DNA from: Xanthobacter autotrophicus
GTDB taxonomy: Bacteria; Pseudomonadota; Alphaproteobacteria; Rhizobiales; Xanthobacteraceae
Length of the DNA: 36,766 bases
Assembly (NCBI RefSeq): GCF_030015065.1
Contig: NZ_JAIVFN010000035.1
Coordinates: 1-36,766 of the forward strand
Direction: 5' to 3'
The translations under genes and the position numbers were made by a program. This document shows, in pieces, positions 23,577 through 31,755 of the stretch. The notes beneath the pieces are model-generated. The model worked only from the letters and a program-made list of their open reading frames with translations. It did not search any database and was not told the origin of the DNA. Each line of letters begins with the position of its first letter. The stretch's first letter is position 1.

Positions 23577-23762
23577 GATTTATCAATGGCCTAGACCAGT
23601 TCTCCTGTGTCATTCCGACAAGGGCGCAGGTTTTGTTCGGAGCTGACGGGGCTTCTTCACCCCATTGGAACCCTGTTTCATCGTGCGCCGAACGATGGCG
23701 CGTGACCGGCCGGAGCCGGGTGATGAGACCTGCGCCGCATGCAGGCGTGCTGCGCCTTTTGT

Positions 23763-23812
23763 GCATTGCAACATAATTCGATCTTTGGTCTAATCCTCTC
23801 ATGTTGCAATGC
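23763..23812. promoter_or_regulatory. Perfect 12-bp inverted repeat upstream of a small membrane peptide
   Basis: GCATTGCAACAT (23763 to 23774) and ATGTTGCAATGC (23801 to 23812) are exact inverted copies separated by 26 AT-richer bases, ending 17 bp before the peptide start. It could be a two-site operator with arms 38 bp apart, or a long-looped RNA hairpin. The separated region is markedly less GC-rich than its surroundings, which fits a promoter. Confidence 0.6.
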
Positions 23813-23829
23813 GGCAAGAAGGGGAAGAG

Positions 23830-23910
23830 ATGCAGACCGTCGTCACGATCATGCTGATCGGCTCCGTGCTCATGGTCGCCATCGCCGCGCTGGACCATCC
23901 GGGCAGCTGA
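23830..23910 (+). CDS. 26-residue single-span membrane peptide
   Basis: ATG 23830 follows AAGGGGAAGAG, a strong ribosome binding site. The peptide is nearly all hydrophobic at residues 3 to 20 (TVVTIMLIGSVLMVAIAA) and ends in a short polar tail (LDHPGS), so it should span the inner membrane once. It is too short for normal gene finders. The strong ribosome binding site, the upstream inverted repeat and the lone placement support a real small protein, perhaps a regulator of a membrane complex or a toxin-like peptide; no family is recognised. Confidence 0.6.
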   Translation: MQTVVTIMLIGSVLMVAIAALDHPGS

Positions 23911-23927
23911 GCCGTCTGGCCCGCGCC

Positions 23928-24536
23928 TCACATGCGGTCGGCCAGTTCGCTGTCCGCCGCATGAAGCACGCGCTCGGGTACGGCGGCGGCCGCCTCGCGC
24001 AGGCGCGGCAGGATATCCTCCATCCGGTCGGCGGCGAGGATCTCCACCGGCGTCGCCTCGCGGATGAAGGCGGTGGCGCGCATATGCTCAATGAGGCTGA
24101 GGAACGGGTCCCAGAAGCCGGCAATGTTGGCGATCAGGATGGGCTTACGGTGACGGCCAAGCTGCGCCCAGGTCAACTGCTCCACCAGCTCCTCCAGCGT
24201 GCCGACGCCGCCGGGCAGCGCCACGAAGGCGTCCGCCCGCTCGAACATCATGCGCTTGCGGGCGTGCATGTCCTCCACCACGATCATCTCCGCCTCATGG
24301 GCGAAGGCGCGCTCGCGGCTCATGAGGAAGCGGGGGATGATGCCGGTGACAGCGCCGCCGGCGAGCGCCGTGGCGCCCGCGACTTCTCCCATCAGCCCGA
24401 TGCCGCCCCCGCCATAGACGAGGCGGACCCCTTCGGCCGCGAGGATCTGCCCGAACCGGCGCGCTTCCTCGGCGAACAGCGGATCCGAGCCGGATGCGGA
24501 TCCGCAATAGACGCACACACTTTCGATTCTAGCCAT
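23928..24536 (-). CDS. LOG-family nucleoside-5'-monophosphate phosphoribohydrolase
   Basis: A 202-residue enzyme of the LOG (TIGR00730, once called lysine decarboxylase) family. It has VCVYCGSASGSDP at the N-terminus, LVYGGGGIGLMGEVA, and the signature PGGVGTLEE at 108 to 116, with RKRMMFERADAFVALPGG before it. Family members cleave nucleotide 5'-monophosphates; in plants and some bacteria they activate cytokinins. Cytokinin production here would be speculation. The length and all motifs are normal. It ends 17 bp after the membrane peptide on the other strand, so the two converge. Confidence 0.9.
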   Translation of the reverse strand: MARIESVCVYCGSASGSDPLFAEEARRFGQILAAEGVRLVYGGGGIGLMGEVAGATALAGGAVTGIIPRFLMSRERAFAHEAEMIVVEDMHARKRMMFERADAFVALPGGVGTLEELVEQLTWAQLGRHRKPILIANIAGFWDPFLSLIEHMRATAFIREATPVEILAADRMEDILPRLREAAAAVPERVLHAADSELADRM

Positions 24537-24809
24537 GGAAGCACTTTAGCAAACTCGGCGGGGAGTGGGACGTGGCGAACGGTCAGGGGCGCGAGAACGA
24601 CGTCGGATTGAGGCTCTCCCGCGCATGGGCTGCCCGAGACCGCCGCTCCGGCAGCTTTTCCCGCTCCGTCCGGCCCGAACCGGCGCAACGGGAGCGGCGC
24701 CCCCATGCCGCCGGGATGCAGACCGGCGCGTGCTGTAGCTCGCGGCTGCGACGACGGCGTGACGGCGAGAGAGCCAACGGGCTCCTGCGGCGATCGCCCT
24801 TGAACTTGC

Positions 24810-24839
24810 ATCGTTCATCGGCTATCGCCGATATACGAT
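24810..24839. promoter_or_regulatory. Palindromic operator over the ArsR-type start codon
   Basis: ATCGT-TC-ATCGGC, a four-base centre TATC, then GCCGAT-AT-ACGAT: a 30-bp dyad broken only at one dinucleotide per arm. The last bases overlap ATG 24838. This is the usual place for self-repression by an ArsR-type repressor. TTGCAT (24806) and GATATA (24830), 18 bp apart, may be the promoter, which would leave almost no leader before the start. The preceding 270 bp (24537 to 24809) show no gene. Confidence 0.65.
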
Positions 24840-25245
24840 GAATATGAGCTCCTTTCCTCCCTCCGGCGCGCCCGACGCCTCCACCGCCGAGGATCTGCCT
24901 CCCGGCCGGGTCATCGAGGATCGCTCGGCCCTCGCCGAGCAGCTGCGGGCGCTGGCCCATCCGGTGCGCCTCAGGGTGTTGGAGACGCTCGCCGGCCAGG
25001 ACCGCTGCGTGTGCGGCGAGATCGTCCGCGGGCTGCCCCTTGCGCAATCCACCGTCTCGCAACATTTGAAAGTGCTGACGGATGCAGGACTGCTCCGCAG
25101 CCGGCCCGAAGGCCAGCGCTCCGCTTACTGCCTCGACCGGGAGGCCATCGCCGCGCTCAAGGGCGAGATTGATGCGCTGTTCGCGGCGCTGTTGCCGGCC
25201 GGGGCGTGTTGCGCGCCGCCCTCGGGCCGTTCCGAAGACCGATAG
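24838..25245 (+). CDS. ArsR/SmtB-type metal-responsive repressor
   Basis: A 135-residue winged-helix regulator. The domain runs from about 31 to 115: ALAEQLRALAHPVRLRVLE, RCVCGEIVRGLPLAQSTVSQHLKVL, then the wing GLLRSRPEGQRSAYCLD. Cys 57 and 59 (RCVC) occupy the place of the metalloid-sensing ELCVCDL motif of classical ArsR, and Cys 98, 124 and 125 (GACCAPP) may add ligands. It should leave DNA when it binds As(III), Sb(III) or a soft metal ion. ATG 24844 is an alternative start. It is followed after 6 bp by an exporter gene, its likely target. Confidence 0.88.
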   Translation: MNMSSFPPSGAPDASTAEDLPPGRVIEDRSALAEQLRALAHPVRLRVLETLAGQDRCVCGEIVRGLPLAQSTVSQHLKVLTDAGLLRSRPEGQRSAYCLDREAIAALKGEIDALFAALLPAGACCAPPSGRSEDR

Positions 25246-25251
25246 GCCATC

Positions 25252-27216
25252 ATGCCCCAGATGCCCCCTCCCGCCGCCGGCTCCCGCCGACCTGCCGTTT
25301 CCGCCGACGCCCTGTTCAGCACCCTGCGCGGCCTGTGGCCCTATCTGTGGCCCGCTGGCCGGGCGGACCTGCGGGCGCGCGTCGTCGTCACCTTCGCCCT
25401 GCTGTTCGTCTCCAAGGGCGCGACGCTGGCGGTGCCCTTCCTGTTCAAATGGGCGACGGATGCGCTCACCGCCGAGGCCTCCTCCAGCGGTACCGGCGCG
25501 CCGACGCCCGCCTTCTGGGCCCTGGTGGTGGGCGCCCCGGTGGCGCTCACCCTTGCCTACGGCCTCGGGCGGATCCTGATGGCCGGCGTCACCCAGCTGC
25601 GCGACGGCATCTTCGCCAAGGTGGCGCTGAACGCGGTGCGGCGCCTCGCGCTCGAGACGTTCGAGCACATGCATGCCTTGTCGCTGCGCTTCCACCTGGA
25701 GCGCAAGACCGGCGGGCTCACCCGCGTGCTGGAGCGGGCGCGCTCGGGCATCGAGACCATCGTGCGCATGCTGGTGCTGCAGCTGGCGCCCACCATCGTC
25801 GAGCTGGCCATGGTCATCGGCGTGCTGTTCTTCGCCTTCGACTGGCGCTATGCGGCGGTGGTGGCGGTGACGGTCGTGCTCTATGGCCTGTTCACCTATT
25901 ATGCCAGCGAGTGGCGGCTCTCCATCCGCAAGGAGATGAATGAAAGCGACACCGACGCTAATACAAAGGCGGTGGACAGCCTGCTCAACTACGAGACGGT
26001 GAAGTATTTCGGCGCCGAGCGCTGGGAAACCCAGCGTTACGACCGCTCCATGGCGCGCTACGAGAAGGCGACGGTGAACACCTATACTTCACTCGCCTGG
26101 CTAAATGCGGGGCAGGCGGTGATTTTTTCCATCGGCCTTGCGGCGGTGATGGTCATGTGCGTGCTGGATATTAGAGCCGGGCGGCAGACGGTGGGCTCCT
26201 TCGTCATGGTCAACGCCATGATGGTGCAGTTCTACATTCCGCTGAACTTCTTGGGGTTCATCTATCGCGAGATCAAGCAGGCCATCGTGGACATCGAGGC
26301 CATGTTTGCAGTGCTGGCGCAGGCTCCCGAGGTGCGGGACGCCTCCGGCGCACCCGAACTCGTCGTCTCCGGCGGGACAGTTCGGTTCGAGAACGTGCGC
26401 TTCTCCTATGATGCCGGCCGCGAGATCCTGAAGGGGGTGTCGTTCGAGGTGCCGGCGGGGCGGACGGTGGCCATCGTCGGACCGTCCGGGGCGGGCAAGT
26501 CCACCCTGTCGCGCCTGCTGTTCCGCTTCTACGATATCCAGTCCGGCCGCATCACCATCGACGGGCAGGACATCCGCGAGGTCCGGCAGGAGAGCCTGCG
26601 CGCGGCCATCGGCATGGTGCCGCAGGATACGGTGCTGTTCAACGACACCATCGCCTACAACATCCGCTACGGCCGCCCCGACGCCTCCGAGGCGGAGGTG
26701 GAGGAGGCGGCGCGCCTCGCCCAGATCGACGGCTTCATCCGCGCCACCCCCAAGGGCTACCGTACCGAGGTGGGTGAGCGCGGCCTGAAGCTCTCGGGCG
26801 GGGAGAAGCAGCGCGTCGCCATCGCCCGCACCATCCTGAAGGCGCCGCCCATCCTGGTGCTGGACGAGGCCACATCCGCCCTCGACAGCCACACCGAAAA
26901 GGACATCCAGGACGCCCTGGAGCGGGTGTCCGAGGGGCGCACCACCCTGGTCATCGCCCACCGGCTCTCCACCGTGGTGGCGGCGGACGAGATCCTGGTT
27001 CTGGCGGACGGGCGCGTCGCCGAGCGCGGCTGCCACGCGGAGCTTCTGGCCCGCGGCGGCCTTTATGCGGCGCTCTGGAACCGCCAGCGCGAGGCGGACG
27101 ACGCGGCCCTGGCCCTCGCCCGGGCGCAGGCGGCCGAACTCGGCGTAGCCGAGGCCGGCGTGCCCCATCCGGACGAGGAAGGCATCAGCGAGGAGCGGGT
27201 GAGCGCGGTGAGCTGA
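25252..27216 (+). CDS. ABC exporter of the Atm1/HMT1 type
   Basis: A 654-residue half-transporter with fused membrane and ATPase domains. The membrane domain (about 30 to 330) has Atm1-type segments: HLERKTGGLTRVLERARSGI and NYETVKYFGAERWE. The ATPase has Walker A GPSGAGKS near 410, signature LSGGEKQR near 514 and Walker B ILVLDEAT near 534. Bacterial Atm1 relatives export glutathione-linked metals or sulphur compounds and confer metal tolerance; the mitochondrial one serves Fe-S assembly. The adjacent ArsR-type repressor favours a metal-export role here. A charged C-terminal tail follows the ATPase. Confidence 0.93.
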   Translation: MPQMPPPAAGSRRPAVSADALFSTLRGLWPYLWPAGRADLRARVVVTFALLFVSKGATLAVPFLFKWATDALTAEASSSGTGAPTPAFWALVVGAPVALTLAYGLGRILMAGVTQLRDGIFAKVALNAVRRLALETFEHMHALSLRFHLERKTGGLTRVLERARSGIETIVRMLVLQLAPTIVELAMVIGVLFFAFDWRYAAVVAVTVVLYGLFTYYASEWRLSIRKEMNESDTDANTKAVDSLLNYETVKYFGAERWETQRYDRSMARYEKATVNTYTSLAWLNAGQAVIFSIGLAAVMVMCVLDIRAGRQTVGSFVMVNAMMVQFYIPLNFLGFIYREIKQAIVDIEAMFAVLAQAPEVRDASGAPELVVSGGTVRFENVRFSYDAGREILKGVSFEVPAGRTVAIVGPSGAGKSTLSRLLFRFYDIQSGRITIDGQDIREVRQESLRAAIGMVPQDTVLFNDTIAYNIRYGRPDASEAEVEEAARLAQIDGFIRATPKGYRTEVGERGLKLSGGEKQRVAIARTILKAPPILVLDEATSALDSHTEKDIQDALERVSEGRTTLVIAHRLSTVVAADEILVLADGRVAERGCHAELLARGGLYAALWNRQREADDAALALARAQAAELGVAEAGVPHPDEEGISEERVSAVS

Positions 27217-27227
27217 GGGAAGCCTTT

Positions 27228-27252
27228 CGGCTCCGGTCAAGAACCGGAGCCG
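27228..27252. terminator. Hairpin between convergent genes
   Basis: CGGCTCCGGT and ACCGGAGCCG form a perfect 10-bp stem around CAAGA, 11 bp after the exporter stop and 18 bp before the end of the opposing VOC gene. TTAGTAT follows on the plus strand. It is a good bidirectional terminator candidate. Confidence 0.8.
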
Positions 27253-27270
27253 TTAGTATCTGGGCGGCTG

Positions 27271-27708
27271 TCAGTGCGGCTGGTTGAAGGCCCAGACGAC
27301 GCCGAAGGGATCGCGCACCTGGGCGTAGCGGGCGCCCCAGAACATGTCGGACGGCGGCATCATGACGCTTGCCCCCGCCGCGACCGCCCGCTCGAACGCG
27401 GCGTCCGTGTCGGTCACGTGCAGGCTGAGATTGAAGCCGCCCAGCTTCTCGACAGGGCCGGCGCAGTATTCGGGATAAGGGTCGGCCAGCATCACCGAGC
27501 TGCCGTTGATGTAGAGGTGCACGTGCATGGTGCGGCCGCTGTCATCCGGGGGGATGGCGAAGGCGAGTTCCGCGCCGAGGGCGCTCTTGTAGAACTCGAC
27601 CGCCTTCATGGCGCCGTCCACCGTCAGGTAGGCCGTGACGCCGCCCTTCACCGGGGGCATTGCGCTGAAATCGGCCGTGGGAGTGGTCGTCTCGGCGGTA
27701 TCGGACAT
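27271..27708 (-). CDS. VOC/PhnB-like glyoxalase-fold protein
   Basis: A 145-residue protein of the vicinal-oxygen-chelate fold, PhnB-like branch. It has GGVTAYLTVDGAMKAVEFYKSALGAEL, MHVHLYINGSSVMLAD, LSLHVTDTDAAFERAVAAGA and WGARYAQVRDPFGVVWAF. AGGAGG stands before ATG 27708. It follows the ECF sigma factor gene by 92 bp on the same strand, so it is probably part of or controlled by that cassette. Such proteins often accompany DGPF/ECF42 units; the reaction is not known. Confidence 0.88.
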   Translation of the reverse strand: MSDTAETTTPTADFSAMPPVKGGVTAYLTVDGAMKAVEFYKSALGAELAFAIPPDDSGRTMHVHLYINGSSVMLADPYPEYCAGPVEKLGGFNLSLHVTDTDAAFERAVAAGASVMMPPSDMFWGARYAQVRDPFGVVWAFNQPH

Positions 27709-27800
27709 GGTCTTCCTCCTGCTGAAGCCCCGGAAAGGGGGCGCCCGTGCTTCAAGAACGTCTCGCGGGCCGGGGTCCCGACAGCCGGCGCGCACTTTTT

Positions 27801-29060
27801 TCAGGCCCCGGTCTCGGCCATCAGCCGGTCGAGATGGGTGCGGATGTGGTCGGCCTCGGCGGGCGTGTTGGCGAGGGCGATGGCGCGGTCGAAGGCTTCC
27901 CGCGCCTCCGCCCGCCGCCCCAGCTCCATGAGGAAAGCGCCGCGCGCCCCGAAATAGTGGAAATAGCCCGAAAGCTGCGGCGCCAGCGGCTCGATCATGG
28001 CGAGGGCCGCCTCGGCGCCCCTCACCTTGCTCACCGCCACGGCCCGGTTGAGCGTGACCACGGGGGAGGGCTGGAGATATTCCAGCGTCGCATAGAGCGC
28101 GTCGATCTGCGCCCAGTCCGTGTCCTCGGGCCGGGGCGCGCGGGCATGGAGGGCGGCGATGGCCGCCTGTACCTGATAGGCGCCGGGCCGGCGGTGACGC
28201 ATGGCCTTGTCGATCAGGGCGAGGCCCTCGGTGATGCGGGCGCGGTCCCAACGGGAGCGGTCCTGCGCGTCCAGCAGGATCACACGGCCCTCGGCGTCGA
28301 AGCGGGCGGCGGCACGGGCGTGCTGGAGCAGGAGGAGGGCGTTGAGCCCCATGATCTCCGGCTCGGTGGGGAACAGGCGCAGCAGCAGCCGGGCGAGGCG
28401 GATGGCGTCGTCGCACAGGCTGGCCCGGTCCGGGTCGGGACCGGCCGAATAGCCCTCGTTGAACACGAGGTAGACCATGGCCGCCACGGTGCCCAGCCGT
28501 TCCGCCCGCTCCACCGGCCCCGGCGCCTCGAACGGCACGTCGGCCCTGGCGATGCGGGCCTTTGCCCTGGTGATGCGCTGCTCCATGGCAGCCTCGCTGA
28601 CGAGAAAGGCGCGGGCGATCTGCTTCACCGACAGGCCGGAGACGATGCGCAATGCCAGCGCGATCTGCTGGGTCACCGGCAGTTCGCGATGGCAGCAGAT
28701 GAACAGCAGGCGCAGCACGTCGTCGCGATAGTGGGAATTGTCCAGCCGCTCGGCGATGCCGGCTTCGGCGTCGTCGAGGTCGGAAAGCTGCTCGTCGGGG
28801 GGCAGGGGATCGTGCCGCGCCCTTTTACGGGCCCCGTCGAGGGCGGCGTTGCGGCCCACCAGGATCAGCCAGGCGGCGGGATCGCGCGGCGGCCCGTTCA
28901 CCGGCCAGGTCCTGAGGGCGCGCAGGCAGGCTTCCTGAAAGGCCTCTTCCGCGGTGTCGAGGTCGCGGAAATAGCGCAGCAGGGCCGCCACCGCCTGGGG
29001 CCGCGCCGCGGTGAGCGCGCCGTTGATCCAGGCGGCATCGCCGAGCGCCGGCGTGGTCAC
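27801..29060 (-). CDS. ECF sigma factor with long C-terminal extension (ECF42 type)
   Basis: A 419-residue sigma factor. Region 2 lies at about 15 to 85 (YFRDLDTAEEAFQEACLRAL, then PAAWLILVGRNAALD). Region 4 lies at about 120 to 175 (LALRIVSGLSVKQIARAFLV, SEAAMEQRITRAK). A roughly 240-residue C-terminal extension of helical repeats follows, with FNEGYSAGPDPDR and ALDKAMRHRRPGAYQVQAA-like helices (LIDKAMRHRRPGAYQVQAA). ECF42 factors have this layout and are linked to DGPF proteins rather than to an anti-sigma factor. GTG 29060 overlaps the DGPF gene stop (GTGA). It should direct RNA polymerase to a small regulon, probably including its own cassette. Confidence 0.92.
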   Translation of the reverse strand: MTTPALGDAAWINGALTAARPQAVAALLRYFRDLDTAEEAFQEACLRALRTWPVNGPPRDPAAWLILVGRNAALDGARKRARHDPLPPDEQLSDLDDAEAGIAERLDNSHYRDDVLRLLFICCHRELPVTQQIALALRIVSGLSVKQIARAFLVSEAAMEQRITRAKARIARADVPFEAPGPVERAERLGTVAAMVYLVFNEGYSAGPDPDRASLCDDAIRLARLLLRLFPTEPEIMGLNALLLLQHARAAARFDAEGRVILLDAQDRSRWDRARITEGLALIDKAMRHRRPGAYQVQAAIAALHARAPRPEDTDWAQIDALYATLEYLQPSPVVTLNRAVAVSKVRGAEAALAMIEPLAPQLSGYFHYFGARGAFLMELGRRAEAREAFDRAIALANTPAEADHIRTHLDRLMAETGA

Positions 29061-29431
29061 GGGGCCACTCGCTGGTCCGGGAAGAACAGGCCCACCGGCC
29101 GGATTTCATAGGCGCCGCCGGGATTGGCGGCGGCGAGGTCGCGGGCGATGGCGAGGGCGTCGTCGAGGTCGGCGGCGTCCACGAGGTAGAAGCCGAGCAA
29201 CTGTTCCTTGGTCTCGGCGAACGGCCCGTCGATGACGAGGGGCGGATCCTCGCTCTTGCGCAGGGTGGTGGCGGCGGTGGTGGGCAGGAGGCGCAGGGAG
29301 GCTCCCATCTTGCCCGCCTTGACCAGACGCTCCTGCACCACGGCGAGCTTCGCCATGACGGCGTCGTCCTCCTGCTTGCTCCAGGCGCAGACCACGTCTT
29401 CCTCATGGTAGCAAAGGATGGCGTACATCAT
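29057..29431 (-). CDS. YCII-related DGPF domain protein
   Basis: A 124-residue protein of the DGPF/YciI group. It starts MMYAILCYHEEDVV, has the diagnostic DGPFAETKEQLLGFYLVD, then LDDALAIARDLAAANPGGAYEIRPV. This protein type is the fixed genetic partner of ECF42 sigma factors and may sense a signal or act as an enzyme; its biochemistry is not settled. ATG 29431 has GGGAG upstream. The stop overlaps the sigma factor start, so the two are made together. Confidence 0.92.
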   Translation of the reverse strand: MMYAILCYHEEDVVCAWSKQEDDAVMAKLAVVQERLVKAGKMGASLRLLPTTAATTLRKSEDPPLVIDGPFAETKEQLLGFYLVDAADLDDALAIARDLAAANPGGAYEIRPVGLFFPDQRVAP

Positions 29432-29758
29432 GGGCGAGGCTCCCTGTCGTCGCTTCCCCGAGGACGCGGGAGTATGAGCATGGCCGACAGGCGGATGCAA
29501 AAATATGTCCTATGCACCTTGCTGCGACCCGCAGCCTTCGGGCGAGCCGGACAAAGCCCGGCTTCACGCCGGCGGACACGCATCCCGATCCCTATTTTTT
29601 CTTTATTTGGCGCCGACCTGCGCCGACTGGAACCTTAATGCCCGGGAGCCATATGGTCGCCTGTAGAGGATGGTCTGCCGCGCAAGGCGGCGCCGATCAG
29701 GGGTCGAAGCCCATTGTTTCCGGGCCCGCCTGTCGGCTCCATCCTCGTGGAGGACATG
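29432..29758. other. Divergent intergenic region
   Basis: About 325 bp between the DGPF operon (leftward) and a small rightward gene. It includes a T-rich run (CTATTTTTTCTTTATTT, about 29591 to 29607) and a short direct repeat GCGCCGAC(CT)GCGCCGAC at about 29610 to 29627. Promoters for both sides are expected, but no sigma-70 or ECF-type pair could be placed with confidence. Confidence 0.4.
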
Positions 29759-29956
29759 ATGACTTGGAGCAAGATCCGAAGCTTCCTGCAGGCCCTGGAC
29801 CAGCGGATGACCGACAACCTCGCCCATCGCGGCGAGCATTGGGTGCACGACCCCGAGGGGGAGCCGGCCCGGCCGGCGGTGGAAGCACGCGGCCGGCGCG
29901 CCGGCCGCTCCCAAGACGACGAACGTTTTCAGCCCCGGCGGCGCCTGATCGCCTGA
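29759..29956 (+). CDS. Small hypothetical protein
   Basis: A 65-residue protein. GGAGG (29749 to 29753) lies five bases before ATG 29759; ATG 29756 is too close to it. The N-terminal half is a likely amphipathic helix with Trp (TWSKIRSFLQALDQRMTDNL). The rest is charged and probably unfolded, with many Arg. No family is recognised. The clean ribosome binding site is the main support; GC-rich chance frames are common here, so confidence is moderate. Confidence 0.5.
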   Translation: MTWSKIRSFLQALDQRMTDNLAHRGEHWVHDPEGEPARPAVEARGRRAGRSQDDERFQPRRRLIA

Positions 29957-30058
29957 CATCCGCCGACACCGGCACAAGCGGCCCCGTGGCGCGGCCCCGA
30001 TGGCGGACGCCGCCAAAGCGCAAGCCCGCCGCCGGCGGCAAGGCACCCGCAGCAGCCC

Positions 30059-31567
30059 TCACGCCGCCTGGTGCTGCTCCATCTCGCCGCCATAGCGCCG
30101 CACGAGATGGGCCTTGAACACGGCGGCATCGAGTGGCCGGCCGGTGGCGTGGGTCAGCAGCGCATCGGTCTCCATGAGCGAGCCCTGGCTGTGCACGTTG
30201 GTGCGCAGCCAGGACAGCAGGGGCTTGAAATCGCCGTGGGCGATGCCGGGCAGGATGGCCGCATCGGCCTTGCAGGCGGCGTCGAACAGCTGCGCCGCCG
30301 TCATGGCGCCGAGGGTGTAGGTGGGGAAATAGCCCCAGCCGCCGCTCGGCCAGTGAATGTCCTGCAGGCAGCCGAGGCGATCATCCGGCGGCACCACGCC
30401 GAGCAGCGATTTCATGCCCTCGGCCCAGGCGCCGGGCAGGTCGGCGAGCTTCATCTCGTCGCCGATCAGCGCCTTTTCCAGGCGATAGCGCAGGATGACA
30501 TGGGCGGGATAGGTCACCTCGTCCGCATCCACGCGGATGAAGCCGCGCTCCACCCGGGTATAGGACCGCCACAGGGCCTCGGCCTCCCAGGCGGGTCCGG
30601 TGCCATTGAAGGCGGCGCGCATGCGGGGGGCGGCGAAGGTGAGGAATTCGCGGCTGCGGCAGGCCTGCATCTCCATCAGCAGGGACTGGCTCTCGTGCAC
30701 GCTCATGGAGCGGGCCTGCCCCACCGGCTGGAAAATGTAGTCATGCGGACGGCCCTGCTCGTAGAGGGCATGGCCGGTCTCGTGCAGCACCCCCATGAGG
30801 GCCTTGGAGAAATTGGCCTCGTCATAGCGCGTGGTGATGCGCACGTCGTTGTCGGCCCCGCCGCAGAAGGGATGGGTGGAGACATCGAGGCGGCCGCGGT
30901 CGAAATCGAAGCCCACTGTCCTCATCATCTCGACGCCGAGGGCGCGCTGGGCCTCCACCGCGAACGGGCCGGACAAAGGCGGCGTCGCGGGGCGGCGGGC
31001 CTGCACCTCCAGCACCTCCTCGGTGAAGGCGGGCAGGAACCGGGCGAGATCGTCGAACAAAGCGTCGATGCGCGCGGAACGGCCGCCGGGCTCGTAGTCG
31101 TTCAACAGCGCGTCATAGGTGGAAAGGCCGAGCTTCTCGCCCTTGGCCCGGCCCATCTCGCGCTGCAGGCGCAGCACCTCCTCCAGATGGGGCAGGAGCG
31201 CGGGGAAATCCGCCTCGGCGCGCGCCGTGCGCCACGCCAGCTCGCATTTGGAGGAGGCTCTGCTCGCGGCATCCACGAGATCGGCGGGCAGAGCGGTCTG
31301 GACGGTGTATTGCCGCTCGATCTCGCGCACGTTGGCCTGTTCCCAGGGGGCGAGATCCTCGCCGGAGGCGGTGGCGAGCCAGTCGCCGATGCGCGGGTCG
31401 GTCACCATGCCGTGATGGAGCACCCGCAGCAGCGCCAGGCTCTCGGCGCGGGTGCCGGCGGCGCCCTTCGGCATCATGGTGTCGCTGTCCCATTGCAGGA
31501 TGCCGATGCCGTTGCCGAGGGCGGCGGCGCGGGCGAAATGGGCGGAAAGCTCGGAATATGCGCTCAT
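30059..31567 (-). CDS. Carboxypeptidase of peptidase family M32
   Basis: A 502-residue zinc metallopeptidase (Taq/Pfu carboxypeptidase type). The HExxH site is HETGH near residue 262, followed by the family motifs HESQSLLMEMQ, RVDADEVTYPAH and, upstream, DVRITTRY. The N-terminal part has the family's ILQWDSDTMMPKGAAGTRAE. It removes single residues from peptide C-termini in the cytoplasm, with no signal peptide. ATG 31567 is chosen since the family homology starts there. The length is normal (about 500) and all metal-site motifs are present. Confidence 0.95.
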   Translation of the reverse strand: MSAYSELSAHFARAAALGNGIGILQWDSDTMMPKGAAGTRAESLALLRVLHHGMVTDPRIGDWLATASGEDLAPWEQANVREIERQYTVQTALPADLVDAASRASSKCELAWRTARAEADFPALLPHLEEVLRLQREMGRAKGEKLGLSTYDALLNDYEPGGRSARIDALFDDLARFLPAFTEEVLEVQARRPATPPLSGPFAVEAQRALGVEMMRTVGFDFDRGRLDVSTHPFCGGADNDVRITTRYDEANFSKALMGVLHETGHALYEQGRPHDYIFQPVGQARSMSVHESQSLLMEMQACRSREFLTFAAPRMRAAFNGTGPAWEAEALWRSYTRVERGFIRVDADEVTYPAHVILRYRLEKALIGDEMKLADLPGAWAEGMKSLLGVVPPDDRLGCLQDIHWPSGGWGYFPTYTLGAMTAAQLFDAACKADAAILPGIAHGDFKPLLSWLRTNVHSQGSLMETDALLTHATGRPLDAAVFKAHLVRRYGGEMEQHQAA

Positions 31568-31755
31568 GGTTCTCAATGTCCTGATGGCCCGATGGCCGTG
31601 TTCGAAAGCGATGGGGCGACGGTAGAGAACCGCGCGGCTCAAGGAAAGGGCCGGGCCTCGGGCGCGGCGCGAGCCATGGCTGCGGCCAAAAGAAAACCCG
31701 GCGCGGGAGGACCCGGCCGGGTGGAGGTGCTCAGGGTAGAAGAAACGACGGCGGC

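Noticed and set aside
23542-23931. Minus-strand frame ending in PAGLEPAT next to tRNA-Arg
   Set aside because: Same artefact: the frame runs into the 3' part of tRNA-Arg and has no ribosome binding site.
29629-29655. GGAAC as a general-stress (EcfG-type) -35 box before the small gene at 29759
   Set aside because: No GTT-type -10 element occurs at the required 16 to 17 bp spacing.
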